From Monoraphidium neglectum (lineage: Eukaryota; Chlorophyta; Chlorophyceae; Sphaeropleales; Selenastraceae), in the NCBI RefSeq assembly GCF_000611645.1, contig NW_014013512.1, forward strand, positions 1-42,127: 42,127 nucleotides of DNA, read 5' to 3'. Under the pieces are notes generated by a model. It was given only the letters and a program-made list of their open reading frames with translations. It had not been told where the DNA came from and made no database searches. Made by a program: the position numbers and the translations under genes. Positions 1-12,257 of this stretch are shown here, in pieces (the first letter of the stretch is position 1; each line of letters starts with the position of its first letter).

Positions 1-1667
1 CCCCCCGCCCGCGCCTTGTCGTCCCGAACAGGCCCGACCAGACTGAGGTGCAGCGGTTCTTCTGCTACACGACTGACGCCGCCATTGAGCTGGCAGACCC
101 TGTGCTCAACCCCAACGGCCAGGTCGTGTACATCCTGGGTAGGCGGCCGGCGCTCGAATGACTCGCATGCGCCAGCACTTGGCTGATAATGCCTGGCAAC
201 GGTGCTGCAGGCAGGGCTCCCTCACCGACATTGGCGGAGGATGGTCATGAGCAGGCTGGCCGGAAAAGACTGACTTCCAGCAAGCGGGATTCCATCGCGG
301 CGCTCCATCAGACCGCCTCCTGAGCAATGCCGCCTCAACCCTTGCCGCCAGACGTCAGCAACTACCGCTGGAGGAACTTTGACGTGGGGGCCGCCATGAC
401 CATGTTCGACATGATCAGGGTGGGGCCGGCGCCTGGAAGAGTCTCAGTATACTCAAATCTGCCGACCAAAGACTGTTTTGGGGTGTCCAGACGCGGTGTT
501 GCAGCGCGGTGCAACTGCCCGTCTGCATAAGGCAAGAGTTTGCGACCAGACGAGCAGTGCTTGTGCGCCCGGCACGGCTGTCGCTCATCGCATGCTCCTC
601 GCCGCCACGCATCCCTGCCGCCCTGCGCTACTTGCACAGGCGCACTATGTGGAGAGGCTGTCGGTGCTGTACATTCACAATGCTGCCGTGGTGGTGAAGC
701 AGCTGTACAAACTGGTCAGCCCTTTCATCCGTGAGTAGGGGCTGACACGGCACACACTGCCGGCCCGCGGAATTTGAGAGCTCAGGCCTGCTGGCAAGAA
801 GACGCACACAAACCGGCTTCTGTGTGGCCGTCAGACCTGGTCTCAATGTATGCAGTTCTTGCACCACTCAACGGCACTGCAGATGCCTGCCACCTTGGTG
901 GCGGGGCACACGCATGTGCAATCGCCTGCAATTGTGCATGCCTCAGCACCTACCACCGTACGGAACAAAAAGTCCAATGCATCGCCTGACCACACTGTCG
1001 CCCTGCATCTGGTGGTTCCCCCCTGATGAACCCCAAACCCCAGACCCCGTGACGCGCAGCAAGATCATGTTTTTGCCGGATGACCCAGCAGCAGCGGCGG
1101 CCATCCTGGCGAAGCAGATTGACCCCAAAGTGAGGGGTGCCATTCAAACTGCTGTTGAGCTGCGTGCAGGGCGTTAACAATGGATTATTGTAGTAAAAGG
1201 AGACCCCTAGCCCACTGCAGTCAAGTGCAGGCTGCCAGGGCTGCGTGCATTGCCAGGGACGGGCATTTGCTTGGCTGCCATGCCTGATGACCCACCTCCC
1301 ACAAGAGATTGGTTTGGGACCAGCACCCAGCAGCTCGCCTGAGCTCACGTGATTGCTGCTCTGCCACAACCGCATTCGTGCCCCTCAGATCCTGCCCCCC
1401 AGCATGGGCGGCTCCGGCGAGCCCAAGCCCGTCGAAGCTGCCTGGGCGCTGATTGAAGAGCGCCGCGCGTCCGGACGCAGGGCGCCCGCGGCCACCGAGC
1501 CGGCCGCCGCGGCAGTTGATGGGCCTTCTGAGAGCCCCAGCGCTGCTGATGCTGCCGGGATGGCGGTGCAGGAGGTTTTGGTGGACATCATCCCGCGGGG
1601 CAGCGCCGCGGCTGCGGCCGCAAAGGAGGGGCTCGAGCTGCCGCAGGCTGTGGTGGCGCTTGCGTGA
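1..1667 (+). CDS. CRAL-TRIO (Sec14-like) lipid-transfer protein, 5' partial
   Basis: Proposed exons are <1..138, 352..419, 640..730, 1044..1129 and 1389..1667; phases agree across all four GT-AG introns and the stop is at 1665-1667. The visible protein reads as the C-terminal half of a CRAL-TRIO lipid-binding domain. It has a strand ending VVYIL, then YRWRNFD, then ERLSVLYIHNAA, where Sec14 proteins carry the segment from the lipid pocket to the gate helix. After that come PVTRSKIMFLP and LPPSMGG, matching the family's TxxKIxFL and LPxxxGG motifs. Family members bind phosphoinositides or other hydrophobic ligands and move them between membranes; the ligand here cannot be told. The last 75 residues form an Ala-rich tail without the domain. 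The N-terminal CRAL-TRIO-N helices lie outside the window. Confidence 0.85.
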
Positions 1668-2300
1668 TGGCGCCCACAGGCTGATGTGGGTCGACAGGCA
1701 AAACGCGGATGCCTCCTCCCTGGAGTCCTTATCGCCCAGCGCAGCTATCAAAACGGCCAAGATCAATGGGCTTCCTCTTGATTTGGTTCAGTTGTGCCCG
1801 TGCACAGCTGGGCGTTCGCACACAGTGCCTGTTGCTGCAAACATTCAACTGTCGGTGCTGCTCAGCCGGCTTCACAAACTGCTTCCTGACTCCCTTTGCG
1901 TCAACGAAGCATCCCCCATGGAAGACCCCTTCTCTTGCCCTCAACTTCATTGGAAAAAAATGGACATGCTCACTAAAGAAGGGTGATTATGGCTAGTGAG
2001 CCAACCACCGGCGTGATTTTGCAGACAGCAACCCTCCTCTTGCCTCACTCGTTCCTGGCAGGTGTTGCCGCATTGGTACCTGTGGTGTCAGCGCGCTGGC
2101 TGCAACACCCAGCTGCTCTTGCCATCCGCAGCAATGCTGTTTCTAGCAGGCCCCCCCTTGCTGGGGCGCATTGATCACCGTCAAGAGTGTTCCAAGAATG
2201 ATGACAATCAAGAAAGCAACGGCACACCAACTGTGCCTGGCCTGGAACCACATCATTCCTAGTGACTGGCAACTTTCAGCTGGGTGTAATGCTATTGTTA
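1668..2300. other. convergent 3' intergenic / UTR stretch
   Basis: This stretch lies between the stop of the CRAL-TRIO gene (+) and the stop of RFT1 (-). I see no exon-like coding here. A TGTAA at 2285-2289 is the only chlorophyte-type poly(A) candidate for the + strand gene; it is about 620 bases past the stop, so weak. Confidence 0.4.
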
Positions 2301-5300
2301 CTACTGGTTTTTGGGCTTCTGTGCATGTGGATCGTTGTTGCTGTCGCCGCCCCCCGCGGGCGGCGATCCTCGTGAGCGCCTCAGCTGTGCTATCTGCGCC
2401 ACCGTCCCCCGCTCAAACCGCCACGCCGAAGCCGCCACCGCCCCCACCGCCGTGACGCCCGCGGCAACGTGCGCTGCCGCCTGCTGCATGAATGGCCCGC
2501 GGCCGGCGCTGAGGAGCGCGCGCTCCGAGGCGGCCGCGGCTGCGGACGCCGCGGCGTAGGCGGCGAGCGTGCCTCTGCTGGGCAGCAGCTGGCCCAGTGA
2601 GAAGCCGGAGGCGCCACGGAAGTAGTGCCGTATCAACCTGCCAATGGATTTATGGTCGTTTCAGTCACGTTAGATGTGAGGATGCAACGATGCAACAACG
2701 AAGAACAAGAGGCTGCATCAACAGTATGCCAGGAGCCAGACACAGACAGTGTTGTGTAAGAAATGCACCATGACGCAACAATGCACCACGATGGAAGCCT
2801 TAAGCGGCGTCGAGCACTCACCAGAGTGAGTATGCAATACGCAGCGCCATGTTGAGGCTGTCGGCGGCCACCAGGCCCACAGCCCCCGCTGCGCGCACCA
2901 GCGCGAGGCTGGCGGCCACGTGGGTTGCGCCCAGGAACAGCAGGGCTGCGTTGGCCTGACTAAGGGCTCGGGAGTCCAGCACCGCATGGACAAACGACTC
3001 GGTGATCCCTGTGTATGTGAACGCATGCGTGTGCAAATGATTGTGCAGGCTGGTATGTGCGTGTACGCAAATGAACCGCTTGTGTACAAAAAGGCATGCG
3101 TGATCAACTGTGCAGGGCGCCATCAAACATGTGCAATTGCGCAGGCGTGCACAGCAGCGTCAGCGAGCAAAGGCGCGTCACGTGAGCACGTGTCCCGCGA
3201 TTGACCACACCCGCGCCCACCGTTGACCGCGAGCAGCAGCACGTACGCGCTATACCACGCCAGCACTGCAGGCGCCTCGGTCTCACTCCACCTGGGAGAG
3301 CCGGCAAGGCGGATTAGCAGCGCCATCGTCCCAGCTCCGTAACGAGTCCTCAACGACCAGATGCCGCGCATGTTTGTAGCGTCTCTTTTCTGCAGGATCC
3401 ACTGCAATATGACATCAATATGCAGCCAAATACAGCGTTATCTTGCTCATTTCTCGCACCTGGTGCCATAAACCAGCCGCAGCAGCGTGTAGGCGTACCA
3501 GGGCCCAAACGCGGCCGCCAGCAGCCCCACCAGTGTTACGCCCCGGACCATCAGCGACAGCACGCCGCCCAGCCGCGTGCGCTCCGACGGGTCGGATGCA
3601 GCTGCGGCGCCGGCCCTGCGCGGCGCCAGCGGGTGGTGGGAGCAGTGGGATGCTGAGTCAGCTGGCAGCACTCAGGCTGCTGCATGGGTTGGCTACACGC
3701 TTGTGGAGTTGTAGAGCTCATGTGAGAATGTTTTGGATTGAAAGAGCCCACAACAGAGTGCAATTGCAAGGTGTGTATTTAGGCCGACGCCAAAACAGCG
3801 CAAGCGCATCCGCTTCAGCCCGACAGGGCAGAACCTGACGCCCACGTCCATGCCCCGGCCGCCCTGGCGCTCCGCGCTCAGCACCTGGAGAACGCCGTGA
3901 AGGCCACCTCCTCAAACGGCTGCAGCAGCAGCCGCACGACGAGGCTGCCCAGGTTTGCCACCAGGCCGTACACCCCCTGGTTGTAGCCGCTCTCCACCGC
4001 CACCAGGGCCAGCTTGCTGCCCTCCGCCAGCACGAGCTTCTCAGCCTGCGATGTGCACAAGCGTTGTCATGTGCGCACGCACGCAAGGGCACGCATGTGA
4101 TTCGGGCATGCATACACACACGCATGTGACTGCAGGCGCTTGAAGGGGGCACAGGTACTCAAAGAGTGGACCATAGAGAGAGGGTGACAAGAGACGGCAC
4201 GAATGGATTGCCCAGGGGCGTGAAAGCAGCGCCGCGGACGGGGGCCCGATGTTGTTTGAGAACGAGTCGCCAAGCCCGGCATACCGACTGGATAGCAAAC
4301 ACGCCCGACAGCCAGAAGGTCTGCCAGTCCTCTCCATCCCACCGCCGCAGCTGCGGCCGCAGCTGGCCCTGCAGGCGTTGCAGCGGCCAGGGCGCGCGCA
4401 GTATGTGAGGGACTCGTCACTGCCCTCAAAACCCTGAGGGTCTGGTGACCGCGGGCTGTGCGCAATACAAGGCAGCGCCAAGTCAGCCCAGCTGCACTGC
4501 TGCCAGCTTCCTTGATTCAAGACCACCGATTCCCCTCACCTGTGTATACAGGGCGGCTGCGAATGCCAGGTACCCCAAGAAATAGGTCCCAGCAAACGCG
4601 AGCTGCGCTGCAGAGAACACAGCTGCAGGCGACATCCGCGTCTGCAGCAGCAGCGCCAGCGTCACCGCGCCCCGCAGCATCATGGCCGCGGTGTCGATGC
4701 CCGCGCGGAGGCCGAAGCGCAGCTGGGTGGAAGCTATAATGTAGAAAGGCTCTGCCAGAAGCTCCACCACGGCCGCCACGCCTGCCGGCATGATGGATGG
4801 AGCAGAATGCAGCCTGGATATGCAAGCTTCGAACAGCACAAACGAGCTGGTCTGTTGCCACAGCCGATCTTGACCAGGTCAACGGTCGCTAACCCGCCGG
4901 AGCCAGGTTAGGTCCATGGAGCTGCCCTGAATCCGCCCGACAGCGCTTCTCACCATGCAACACGACCGCCTGCTTGTATGCATCGTCCGCATCTGGGCTT
5001 CGCCACAGCACACCCGCGGTCACGGCCGCTGCCACGGCCGCGCCAACAGGGATGGCGAGCCAAGAGACAGCCAGCACGCGGTCAGTGATTGACACGGCCG
5101 CCGCTGAAGCAACCTGGGGGGATTATGCATTTGCACACAACCGGTCATTGCTGAAATCTCAGGGCAGTCACCAAACTTGCGAGGCGGTGAGAAGGGCTGG
5201 CGGCTGATGCAATTGAGGCTCAGGCTCACAAAACGTGGCAAAACCAGCTTGGGCAGCCATAGGGAGCCATGCACCGCCACGCCCTGAAGAGCAACCTGCC

Positions 5301-5999
5301 TGCCCCGGCTTGGCGTCTCTGACGCGCATGCAGCCGCGGCGGAAGCCCTCGCGGCTGAGCAGCAGGATGGTTGTGGTTATCAGGTAGAACTGGACGGCCG
5401 ACAGCTGCGGCGGATTTGAATGATGGTAAGAACGTGAGGTTGGGAGGCTTTCCTACTTGGCGAGGGATGAGGACATCAGGGGGTTTCAAGGTGACTTTCA
5501 GGTGCTTTCCAGCAGTTCGCGGCTAGGCCCCCATGCTGCGTCATGGACAGCGCGTGATGGCGCCACAGCTGTCATGCAGGCCAGGTTGATGGCACGCATG
5601 GGGCAGGTGGCCAACGCAGCAAGCGCCGTGCGGTACGCGCTGTGCGAGGTTGCTTGCCCACCCCATAGGCCTCAGGCGAGAGGTGTCGTGCGATCATCAG
5701 GTTCATGCCAAACGTGACGGCGCGCGCCGCCAGCTGCGAGGCTGCAGCGTATGGCGGTCAACGAGGACGGACACAACTTTGGTGGCTGCTTGAGCTGCTG
5801 CCAGGGCTGGATAACTCACAGGGCACCAAACCCTTCTGAACATCAGATCACTGACGTGAAGGGCATCACACATAACCCCCTGCTGTACACACAGCTTGGG
5901 CTGCGCACCCATCAGGCGCAGAAAGCCAGACGCGACAACCGAGATGTGGTCGCCGCCGCCCTTGCCGCTGCTGCCGCCAGCACCCCCAGCTGGAGCCAT
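2301..5999 (-). CDS. RFT1: RFT1 homologue (dolichol-linked oligosaccharide / N-glycosylation factor)
   Basis: Eleven exons, complement of 2301..2637, 2822..3008, 3221..3291, 3460..3615, 3885..4045, 4285..4368, 4540..4781, 4954..5103, 5296..5404, 5662..5741 and 5909..5999, join into a single 555-residue frame, close to the family's usual length. In order the protein shows ARAVTFGMNLMIARHLSPEAYG, SREGFRRGC, AVVELLAEPFYIIA, WQTFWLSGVF, AEKLVL, YNQGVYGLVANLGSLVVRL, WYSAYVLLLAVNGITESF and LNMALRIAYSLW. These line up with RFT1 from plants and animals. RFT1 is a multispanning ER membrane protein of the MATE/MOP flippase superfamily, needed for lipid-linked Man5GlcNAc2 use in N-glycosylation. Whether it is itself the flippase is disputed. 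The start is the ATG at 5999; the C-terminus is Ala/Ser-rich and less conserved. Confidence 0.93.
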
Positions 6000-6102
6000 G
6001 GTATCTCAGGTTCCCGTCCAGGAGGTGGCCTTATTATTCTAGCACATGCAGCAAGTAGTGATCTCACTAGCCTGACAGTGAACACTGTCCTCCAACATAC
6101 AA

Positions 6103-6123
6103 TTACAAGAGCTATATGTTACA
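6103..6123 (-). terminator. candidate poly(A) signals (TGTAA) for the LRR gene
   Basis: Two minus-strand TGTAA pentamers, at 6103-6107 and 6119-6123, lie about 150 bases past the stop at 6269. UGUAA is the usual chlorophyte poly(A) signal. They also fall just upstream of the RFT1 ATG, so the two minus-strand genes sit very close together. Confidence 0.5.
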
Positions 6124-6268
6124 TGTCTGTTAGTATATACACGTATGGGCTTTGATCAGATTCATTTGAGGGCTGCACCCATACTGACATCCGGTGTGAC
6201 ATCGCCAAGGCCTGTCGCACTGCATGATGAACAGGTTGACATCACGACGCTCGTTGAATGAAGTGTGG

Positions 6269-7978
6269 TTACAGCGCGTCTAGCCAGCCGCTGAGCGCCC
6301 TCGCGCCGCCGCTGCTGCGAAACTTATCGCGTGAAGCGCGCCGCTGCTCCAGCCAGGCAAGCCTCGCCACGCGTTGGCGCCGCCGCTCTTCACGGTCGAT
6401 GTAGGCCTGACGGAAACGATCAGCCACGCTGGGGCCGGACTGCTCGGCACGGCGCGCTTCATCGGCGGCATTGATGTCCTGATGATGGGGCGATGCACGT
6501 TGAAACAGTGCGGGAATTCAGCATTCCGTCTGTTGGGGGCCTCGTGCTGTGAGGCGCATGATGCACAACATCATGCCAAAGCGCTGCACAACACTGCTTT
6601 TGCACGGCACACACCAGGCTAGGACAGCAGAGCAAAAGCGGCTGTGTTGCCCGCCACCAAACGGGGTTGACCGACACCCCAGGTTGCAGTTGCCGCCATT
6701 GCACCTGTCAGTCAGCAAGCTACGCACCTCGAGAGCGGCCGGCCCCACCACGTCGAACGCAGCCGCATCCAGCGGGATTCCAGGGTCCAGCTCCCGCGGC
6801 AGGTCCCCAAGCAGAGCGCCGGGCCTGAGCGTTGGCGGGTTGAGCACGACCCGCGGGCAAAGCAACTGCAAAGCCTCCCGTGTTTGCCTGGGGCAGTCTG
6901 GCCACACCACCACCCGCAGCTCCCATAACCGCCCGTTGCCGCTGCTGCTTGCCACCAGAGAGGGTGGGACCGCTGCTGTTCTGGAAGGGGTGCCACCGAC
7001 TAGACTTGCGCCGCCGCCGTCGCCGCTGCCGCTGCCGCCATTGTCGCCAGAGCCTGCGAGATCCTCCCAGCTATCCGCTGCTGCGACGACTGCTGCCCCC
7101 GCTTTAGACTCAAAATGCCCTGCTGTTGATGTGGGTGCGATCGCGAGCGCCGCCAATGGCTGTGCTGCTCGATTGGCGTGGCTGACCCCTGGTTGCCCGC
7201 GGCCTCCGGCAAAGCCCTCCTCCTCCCCGGCCACCTCTGGAGCTATCGCTGGCACAACTTTCGGCAGCGCCTTAGCCGCAGCCTCGCCAGCGGCGCCACC
7301 GCCGCCAAGGCGCAGGAGCGCCAGCCGCGGCGCTGCGGCCGGCAGCTTCCGCAGGCACCCCGCTGACACGCGCTCACAGCCGGTGACATCGAGCGCCCGC
7401 AGCAGCGGCATGCGCTCCGCGGCGCGCAGCAGCGCGGCGCCGCCGACGCGGCTGCCGCTCACGTCCAGGCTCGTGTGTGCTGGGTCGGCGAGCGCGAGCA
7501 GCACCGAGTCCGACAGCTCCCGCCGCCGCCGCGCCGCAGCCAGCAGCGACGCCTTGGCCTCTGCTGGCAACCAGCCGCAGCCGTCGGGGCTGAGGGCCGC
7601 GGCAAGCTCCGATACGTGGCGCGCGACGACGCCGAGTGCGAGCGATTGGAGCGACGGGACGCAGCTGCGCTCTGCGCGTCGGGCCATGCCCGAAGCTGTG
7701 CTGCCGCTGCTGCTGGCCGCGGCAGCGGGTGACAGTCTCAGGTCCAGCAGGGGCTTCAGGCGCAATACCTCTTGAACGCTTGCACGTGGGGCGGGGCAGT
7801 TGCTTTGGCTGGGGTCCCTAGGGTCCCGCACTCCGCTGCCGGGGCTGGCCCGCCCTGCGCTGCCTGCAGCGCGCGCTGAGCCCGCATGGGCATCGTCCGC
7901 AGGGCCCCAGGCATCATCATCCATGTTCTGTTGCGGTGGCTGCTGCTGTTGCTGCTGCGGCGCCGCTGCCGCCGCCAT
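6269..7978 (-). CDS. leucine-rich repeat (RNI-like) protein
   Basis: Two exons, complement of 6269..6478 and 6728..7978, give 486 residues; the phase-0 intron has a GTGCGT donor and a CAG acceptor. The N-terminus is low-complexity (Ala, poly-Gln). At about residues 150-230 lie LRR-like units of the RNase-inhibitor/F-box type, such as HTSLDVSGSRVGGAALL, LLRALDVTGCERVS and LALLRLGG. A Gly/Ala/Ser-rich spacer follows. Then comes a conserved-looking block (ELRVVVWPDCP, CPRVVLNPP, ELDPGIPLD) that resembles the end of plant RNI-like proteins. The last exon codes a highly charged helix (QAYIDREERRRQRVARLAWL) ending in a basic, Trp-containing tail. No F-box is evident. The partner and role are unknown; a protein-binding adaptor is the likeliest class. 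Confidence 0.75.
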
Positions 7979-8386
7979 GAGCGCGGCACAAGCAGCACGT
8001 GCGGCACCTCACTGCTGCGGGTGTCAGTGCCACAGCTAGCTAGCTAGCCGCTGAGCAGCGCATGCAGGCAGAGTTGTAGATTGACTGCCAGTGATAAAGT
8101 ATTGTGGGAGAAAGCGGCCTGGAGTGACGTAGCTCGCACACAGGTGCCTGGTGATGTGGGCAGCGTCGACAACGAGGTCGCGCTTGTAAAATTGTGAAGT
8201 GACGATTGCTCATATGCAAAGTAGCATCACATAGTTTCATACTGCACAGTCACACCTGTAGCTGATCTCGGTGATCATCGAGTAGGTCCTGTGCAGGAGC
8301 CAGCTTTACTGTATGAGAAGAACCTCTTTAGAACCTGTCAGCATCCAGCGCTGCAAGCCTGCGTCGTGCCGATCGCCGCCGGGAGC
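7979..8386. promoter_or_regulatory. divergent promoter region, LRR gene / RabGGTB
   Basis: The two genes are transcribed away from each other with 408 bases between start codons. A short (CTAG)n stretch occurs at about 8036-8048. I see no clear TATA box on either side. Confidence 0.45.
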
Positions 8387-10635
8387 ATGAATGCGCTCAC
8401 CCCGCTGGACCTGGGCCCGCGCGCCGAGCTGCTGGTCGACAAGCATGCGGCCTACATCAAGGGGTTTGCGCGGATTTGGGAGGTACGGCCTCATGTTGCT
8501 GCTCAAGCAGCCTGTTGCTGCAGAAACGGCACGCTGGATGCGCTGACCTGCCAGGGCACTGGCAGGGGGTGTCCAGGTAACACGGCACACACTGTTTCGC
8601 ATGCCCCACCCCTCTGCATAATACACCCACGAGCTCCTTTCCCGTTGGGACTGGCGCGCGCAGTCGTCAGACCGCATCGAGGCAGTTGCCACTGAGCACT
8701 TCTGGATGAGCGGCATGTACTGGGGGCTGACTGCCATGGCGCTGCTTGGGCGCCTGGAGGAGATGGATACAGACGCGGTCGCCCAGTGGGTGCTCACCTG
8801 CCAGAAGCAGGGCGGCGGTTTCGGTGCCAGCCCGCGGAACGACGCACACCTGCTGTATACATTGAGCGCGGTGCAGGTAACGCTGGGGTTGTGGGGGCCT
8901 CGTATGAAGCGGCGCAGGGCCAAACAGCTGCCGGGGCAGTTGATGGGTGTGAGATTCACCGTGTCTGCAAGCCCCTGGAGGCACCTGTCTGAGATTCACC
9001 GTGTCTGCAAGCCCGATTTGGCGTCAGTTCAAGAATTTGCGCACCCACACGCATATGCGCAGGCATGCAAACTCATGCCTGCGTTTACCCCTCCCCCAAT
9101 CTCCCTCATCCGCTGCGCCTGCCCCCGAGCTATGCCGACAAGCTTGCATGTGCTGATGCAGCGCACCCACATGTACACCCAACGGCATGCAGATTCTAGC
9201 CCTGCTGGACAAGCTGGACCTCATCAACGCTGACGAGGTGGCCGCATGTGAGGGGGGCGGTCTTGAAAGGGGTTGCCCCAGCTTACATGCCGACAAGCGT
9301 GCCGGTCATTTGACGGCCCCAGCTGGCAATGCACTCGTGGCAGGGAAAACCCAGGGCTTGGAAGCATGGCGGGCACATGGTATGTGCGGGCAACCACAGG
9401 GCTCCCAACGTCAGGCCGTCGGTGCACATGATACATTGTGTTTTTCAAATCCGACACAGAAACCCAACTCAACCGCCTCACACACTGAAATTCAACTCAC
9501 ATGCCCCATCACCAGATGTGGCGGGCTTGCAGCAGGCAGACGGCTCCTTTGTGGGTGACGAGTGGGGCGAGGTGGATACGCGCTTCTCATACGCTGCGCT
9601 CCTGACTTGCAGCATCATGGGGCGGACGGAGGCGGTCAACTTGGGGAACGCGGTGGACTTTGTTCTGGCCTGCAAAAACTTTGACGGCGGCTTTGGCTGC
9701 ACGCCAGGTGAGCGGCAGGGTCGAGCAAACGCCACAATGTGGGTCAGAGTGCTGTGCTGCCCTGACGCGGCTGAGCAGCAGACACGAACCCACTTTGCCG
9801 CTGCGGCGGCCAATGGGCACGCGCCTGCCCTCATGTTTGGCACGAGTTCTGTGAATCCGCTCAAACTTTCCTCTTCTTCTTACCAGGCAACGAGTCCCAC
9901 GCCGGCCAGGTCTTCACCTGCATCGGCGCCCTCTCCCTGGCCGGCGCCCTCGACCGCTGCGACACCGACCTCGTGAGCTGGTGGCTGGCCGAGCGCCAGA
10001 CGCGCGGCGGCGGCCTGAACGGGCGGCCCGAGAAGCTGCAGGATGTCTGCTACTCGTGGTGGTGCCTCAGCTGCTTGGCCATCCTGGGGCGGCTCGGCTG
10101 GATCGACCAGGGAGAGCTCACGCGGTTCATCCTGTGGTGCCAGGTGAGGCCTGGGGCCTGGAGGGTGTGTCTGGCTGGTGAGGGCCTCGCTACGGATCGT
10201 TTGAGCGGTCAGCTGTAGGAACTGATCATCACCAAGCTGGTCGAAGGCGACAGCTGCCAAGGGGCGTCATAGGAGGACGGACAGCAGCATGGCGGCGTGA
10301 TCTGCCGTGCAGCACTGGATCGTGAGGGGGGATGCCTCCTCACGGCACTTTCACCCGCGTAGTCGGCCCCCAGATGCGCCCGCACTCGTCACACCATATT
10401 GCGTGCTACAGGACGAGGAGGACGGCGGCATCAGTGACCGCGCTGACGACATGGCAGACGTGTACCACACTTTCTTCGGCATCGCCGGCCTGGCCCTCAT
10501 GGGCCACGAAGGGCTGGCCCCAATAGACCCGACCTACGCGCTGCCGGTGGACGTCGTAGAGAGGCTCAAGCAGCGGCGGCGGGGGGGCGGGGCGGCGGCT
10601 GGGCCTGGCGGCGGCGCGGTGGCGGCGGCGGGGGC
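8387..10635 (+). CDS. RABGGTB: Rab geranylgeranyltransferase (GGTase II) beta subunit, 3' end in assembly gap
   Basis: Exons 8387..8482, 8664..8876, 9193..9247, 9516..9707, 9887..10143 and 10412..>10635 are in phase. The enzyme attaches geranylgeranyl to C-terminal cysteines of Rab GTPases in the cytosol, together with the alpha subunit and REP. The repeats of the alpha-alpha barrel are clear: [67 protein letters not shown] and [15 protein letters not shown]. Zinc ligands are present as Asp and Cys in [10 protein letters not shown] and His in DVYHTFFG. The start is the first in-frame ATG; no earlier in-frame ATG exists. After the conserved PTYALP segment the frame becomes Arg/Gly/Ala-rich and enters the N run, so the C-terminus cannot be defined. 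Most homologues end near this point. Confidence 0.93.
8950..9014. repeat. 25-base direct repeat, 40-base period, in RabGGTB intron 2
   Basis: An identical 25-mer occurs at 8950-8974 and 8990-9014 (begins TGAGATTCACC, ends GCAAGCCC). It looks like a local tandem duplication in the intron; no function is suggested. Confidence 0.9.
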
Positions 10636-11207
10636 NNNNNNNNNNNNNNNNNNNNNNNNNNNNNNNNNNNNNNNNNNNNNNNNNNNNNNNNNNNNNNNNN
10701 NNNNNNNNNNNNNNNNNNNNNNNNNNNNNNNNNNNNNNNNNNNNNNNNNNNNNNNNNNNNNNNNNNNNNNNNNNNNNNNNNNNNNNNNNNNNNNNNNNNN
10801 NNNNNNNNNNNNNNNNNNNNNNNNNNNNNNNNNNNNNNNNNNNNNNNNNNNNNNNNNNNNNNNNNNNNNNNNNNNNNNNNNNNNNNNNNNNNNNNNNNNN
10901 NNNNNNNNNNNNNNNNNNNNNNNNNNNNNNNNNNNNNNNNNNNNNNNNNNNNNNNNNNNNNNNNNNNNNNNNNNNNNNNNNNNNNNNNNNNNNNNNNNNN
11001 NNNNNNNNNNNNNNNNNNNNNNNNNNNNNNNNNNNNNNNNNNNNNNNNNNNNNNNNNNNNNNNNNNNNNNNNNNNNNNNNNNNNNNNNNNNNNNNNNNNN
11101 NNNNNNNNNNNNNNNNNNNNNNNNNNNNNNNNNNNNNNNNNNNNNNNNNNNNNNNNNNNNNNNNNNNNNNNNNNNNNNNNNNNNNNNNNNNNNNNNNNNN
11201 NNNNNNN
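10636..11207. other. assembly gap (572 N)
   Basis: A continuous run of N, flanked on the left by a GGC/GGG-rich stretch and on the right by G-rich sequence. Low-complexity GC sequence probably broke the assembly. It hides the end of the RabGGTB gene. Confidence 1.
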
Positions 11208-11248
11208 AGCGGGGGAGGCGGAAGGCGACGCCGGCGGTGACGGCGAGG

Positions 11249-11253
11249 TGTAA
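11249..11253 (+). terminator. candidate poly(A) signal (TGTAA) for RabGGTB
   Basis: A TGTAA pentamer lies 42 bases after the gap, followed by an AT-rich stretch. It is well placed for the RabGGTB transcript if the stop lies in or just after the gap. Confidence 0.45.
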
Positions 11254-12257
11254 TATTCTTCTGCTGCTTTGCATGCACGACGCAAGGTGAGAGGTATGCC
11301 AGGCGCACAAAGGCATGTTCTGAGCTTGAGCAGCACACACAGGCAGGCCCTGACCTTCAGCTCCATTTTGACCTTCCCAAATCCCAAAGCCGCACGCATA
11401 ACACTTGTCAAACAATGAGCATCCCTTACAGCCACCTGGAACAAAGTGGTTGAGGACAGCCACCCCACGATGGATGCCAGCCACTATTGCGAAGGCTTCT
11501 ACAACCATACCTGATGATATGTGCACCTGTTATCGCTTTGTAGTCCATGCACGTTGCCTTGCCAAAGACCCATGTTGCCTGTCAAAGGGCAGACGTGTGA
11601 AGGCACAGGAAATGGTGGCGCGCAATGCACAACGCAGGAGCCAGTACCAGTTAGGAGAAATAGAGAGGCAACGATGCAGCATCCCATGCAGTGAATGGAA
11701 TATGGCTTGCAGAACAGAAACCAGGGCCCGGTACAATGGGGTGGCGAGCACTTTGGCCCTGGCACATTTTGCGGTGTGAGGCCAGGAGCTGTGTGCCATT
11801 AAGACCAGGACAAGTAACATGCACCCAAGAGTCAGCTAGTAAAGGGCATGCAGTCAGGCTCGCGGGTGGATGGGGGATGCCGCTGCTCCTCACTTGCCGG
11901 GTGCACAACTTACCTCGCGGTACAGCCGGCGCCAGCCGTGCCAGTAGACGCTTTTCTTGGCATACTGTGTCTACCAATAGCATGGAAACTGCTACCATTG
12001 CTGGTACTGAGTGAGCACCGTCTCATGTAGCTCAAGGAGTTGAAGCCCACACTTGCATTGCCGCCGTGGCCCCAGGCGCACTTGGCCACACACAGGTCAG
12101 CGACGATGAGCTGAGCGATTGATCGGCGCACCTTCAGTCGTATATTTCGGTGTAGTTGTTCACAAAGCGTACGTTTATCTCGCAAATCGAGACGCTGTGA
12201 GCCCTGGGGCGCGGTGCACAACCTCGCGGTCCCACAAATTGGAGCTTGCAGCGCGCC
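11254..12257. other. intergenic, nothing recognised
   Basis: This holds the RabGGTB 3' flank and the promoter of the repeat-protein gene. No open frame shows family motifs or exon-like base use. The last 150 bases are less GC-rich than the coding regions and may contain the promoter, but there is no clear TATA box. Confidence 0.5.

Noticed and set aside
6549..7775. 408-codon open frame on the + strand
   Set aside because: It lies antisense to the LRR exon and is Ser/Arg/Pro-rich, as expected for the shadow of a GC-rich gene; no family motifs.
10406..11526. 300+ codon frames across 10636-11207 on both strands
   Set aside because: They are open only because the N run contains no stops.
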